Part shown: piece after piece, positions 62,842-64,000 of the stretch | Position numbering within the stretch: position 1 is the first letter of the stretch | Layout: each line of letters begins with the position of its first letter | DNA from: Nemertoderma westbladi | Taxonomy: Eukaryota > Xenacoelomorpha > Nemertodermatida > Nemertodermatidae | DNA: 64,000 nucleotides | NCBI GenBank assembly: GCA_032718475.1 | Contig: JAUCBJ010001979.1 | Span: 59,339-123,338, forward strand | Direction of reading: 5' to 3' | Translations under genes and position numbers: made by a program | Notes under the pieces: generated by a model | The model's database searches: none | The model's input: only the letters and a program-made list of their open reading frames with translations | Told to the model about the DNA's origin: nothing

Positions 62842-63810
62842 ATGCCTAGTTATGAAAAATGTTTGGTTTGTAATAAAGAAATGAGACAAGACAATCTATC
62901 TCGTCACATGGAAAGACATAGAAAGGATAAACTAATGGATCCATTACCAAAGAAATTTAAAAAATCCGAAGATATTTTTAGTGAAGATGAAAAGAAAAAG
63001 AGAGTTGAGCGTGATATATTAAAGATAAAACAGACAACAGAAAATAAATTTCATAAAGTTATGAATATTTTGAAAAGGATACAAAAACAGTTACCCCTAG
63101 AAAATGATGAAAATTTGAGTGAGGAAAGTGAAGAAGAAGAGGACGATGAGATGGAGAATGAAAATAGTGAGGGTCAGGATGAAGTTGAAGAGAGTGAGGT
63201 TGAGAACGAAGTGAGTGAAGGTCAGGAAGATGACGAAGAAAGTGAAGGTCAGGAAGAGGGTGAAGATAGCGAAGGTCAGGAAGAGAATGAAGAAAGCGAA
63301 GGTCAGGAAGACGATGAAGAAAGTGAAGGTGGGGAAGAGTATGACGAAAGTGAAGGTCAGAAAGAGGATGAAGAAAGTGAAGGTCATGAAGAGGACGAAG
63401 AAAGTGAAGGTCAGGAAAGTGAAGAAGATGATGAAAATGATAATAATAAGGAAATATTGAGACAATTACTTGGAAATAAGAATAAATTGCGGAAAATTAT
63501 TAAACATTTAGAAGAGAATGATGAAAATAAAGAAGAGATATTGAGACAAATATTAGGAAACAAAAATCAAATACGGAAATTTATTAAACAAATGGAAGAA
63601 AATGAGGAAAATAGAGAAGAGATATTAAGACAGGTTCTGGGAAATAAAAGTAAATTACTGAAAATGAATGAACAATTGAATGAAATTAAGAAACAGTTGG
63701 TTAATGAGGAAGATGAAATTAAAGAAAATCAACCAGCTTTTACTTATTTTCGAAGACCTATAACATCAAACTCTCGTACAGTATTTGCTCGCGCAGGACG
63801 ACGCTATTGA
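62842..63810 (+). CDS. C2H2-like finger protein with acidic repeats and coiled-coil repeats, 322 residues
   Basis: I cannot name this protein. It starts at the first ATG after a good TATA/initiator promoter, with A at -3, and ends at TGA 63808-63810, with no intron apparent. Residues 7-26 form one zinc-finger-like motif, C7-x2-C10-x11-H22-x3-H26, one residue shorter than the classic finger. Residues 27-83 are lysine-rich and probably helical. Residues about 84-203 are very acidic, with a nonapeptide repeat ending ESEGQ (about eight units, 125-191). Residues 204-287 are three 28-residue repeats (EILRQ, then LGNK, then L/I-rich positions), probably coiled coil. The C-terminus is basic (FRRP, RAGRRY). 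This make-up suits a nuclear, oligomerising DNA- or histone-binding protein. A single short N-terminal finger with an intronless, TATA-driven gene could also mean an origin in a mobile or viral element; this is inference. Confidence 0.75.
   Translation: MPSYEKCLVCNKEMRQDNLSRHMERHRKDKLMDPLPKKFKKSEDIFSEDEKKKRVERDILKIKQTTENKFHKVMNILKRIQKQLPLENDENLSEESEEEEDDEMENENSEGQDEVEESEVENEVSEGQEDDEESEGQEEGEDSEGQEENEESEGQEDDEESEGGEEYDESEGQKEDEESEGHEEDEESEGQESEEDDENDNNKEILRQLLGNKNKLRKIIKHLEENDENKEEILRQILGNKNQIRKFIKQMEENEENREEILRQVLGNKSKLLKMNEQLNEIKKQLVNEEDEIKENQPAFTYFRRPITSNSRTVFARAGRRY
63214..63414 (+). repeat. 27-bp coding repeat (acidic nonapeptide ending ESEGQ)
   Basis: SEGQ or a close variant (SEGG, SEGH) recurs every nine codons across about eight units. 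The intervening residues are D, E, G, N, Y or K, so the acidic charge is kept while the exact sequence drifts. Length variation between individuals would be expected. Confidence 0.9.
63451..63702 (+). repeat. 84-bp coding repeat, three copies
   Basis: Units start at 63451, 63535 and 63619, each coding 28 residues that begin EILRQ-L-LGNK and end with an acidic EEN-type segment. Hydrophobic residues fall at heptad-like spacing (4 x 7 = 28), so the repeats could form a continuous coiled coil. The third unit diverges in its second half. Confidence 0.88.
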
Positions 63811-64000
63811 CATTTGTTTGTTTGAGTTCCTTTCATAATAGTATTAGGACTATTTATCCATAACATTTATATTAGTATTAGGATTATTTATCCCTAATTA
63901 TTATATTAGTATTATAAATGTATTTGCCAACAATATTTATTACTATTAGGTCTATTTATTCAAGAAATTATATGTTTTTATAATATATTTTGGAAAATTA
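63811..64000 (+). other. 3' flank of the finger-protein gene, degenerate 35-bp AT-rich repeats
   Basis: After the stop there are about four imperfect units with ATTAGTATTAGG and CTATTTATCC at roughly 35-bp spacing (63823-63965). No exact AATAAA is visible before the window ends, so the transcript end is not determined. Confidence 0.6.

Noticed and set aside
63097-63465. 122-codon minus-strand and 81-codon plus-strand ORFs over the acidic repeat
   Set aside because: Low-complexity shadows (F/T/L-rich and K/V/R-rich) of the GAA/GAT-rich coding repeat.

Overview
This window is eukaryotic and almost certainly from an invertebrate animal. The signs are a very large in-phase satellite, a non-LTR retrotransposon of CR1/L2 type with a single long endonuclease-reverse transcriptase frame, AT-rich unique DNA, and a TATA plus TCATTC initiator promoter of the kind common in arthropods. 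The species cannot be read from the sequence. There are no bacterial genes, rRNAs, recognisable tRNAs or CRISPR arrays.

Layout. About 56 kb (88%) is one head-to-tail satellite with a 33-bp monomer, always in the same orientation, in three blocks: 1-43982 (which runs off the left edge), 46312-54003 and 57727-62198. By length this is roughly 1,650-1,700 monomers. Monomers fall into a few variant classes, plus a 40-bp form made by a 7-bp internal tandem duplication and rare 30-, 36- and 39-bp forms. Higher-order units (66, 106, 139, 344, 843, 1150, 1433, 1765, 1777, 1930 and 2040 bp, and longer-range copies 4.5 to about 22 kb apart) are nested in one another. Each tandem period I tested is a whole number of 33-, 40- and 30-bp monomers, as expected from in-register unequal exchange. 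Three of the six frames stay open because 33 is a multiple of three, so the long repetitive ORFs are best read as arithmetic artefacts and are not annotated as genes.

Two things break the array. First, a 2.3-kb AT-rich island (43983-46311) lies inside a single 40-bp monomer. It holds a 53-bp minisatellite, a small minus-strand ORF for a possible secreted 84-residue peptide with AATAAA signals downstream, and a 43-bp minisatellite. Second, a non-LTR retrotransposon (54004-57726) is inserted in a monomer with a 4-bp AGAC target-site duplication. It has an uninterrupted frame: about 12 decapeptide repeats, an AP-endonuclease-like domain, reverse transcriptase and a CR1/L2-like C-terminal region, then a 3' hairpin and an (ATCA)5 tail. 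Its 5' end looks truncated.

Right of the array (62199-64000) the sequence is unique. It has an AT-rich palindrome and a hairpin, a good core promoter (TATA 62695-62702, initiator 62725-62730), and a 322-residue ORF with one C2H2-like finger, an acidic nonapeptide-repeat region and three 28-residue coiled-coil-like repeats. No pathway links these genes. What they share is repeat biology: almost every element in the window, coding or not, carries tandem repeats.
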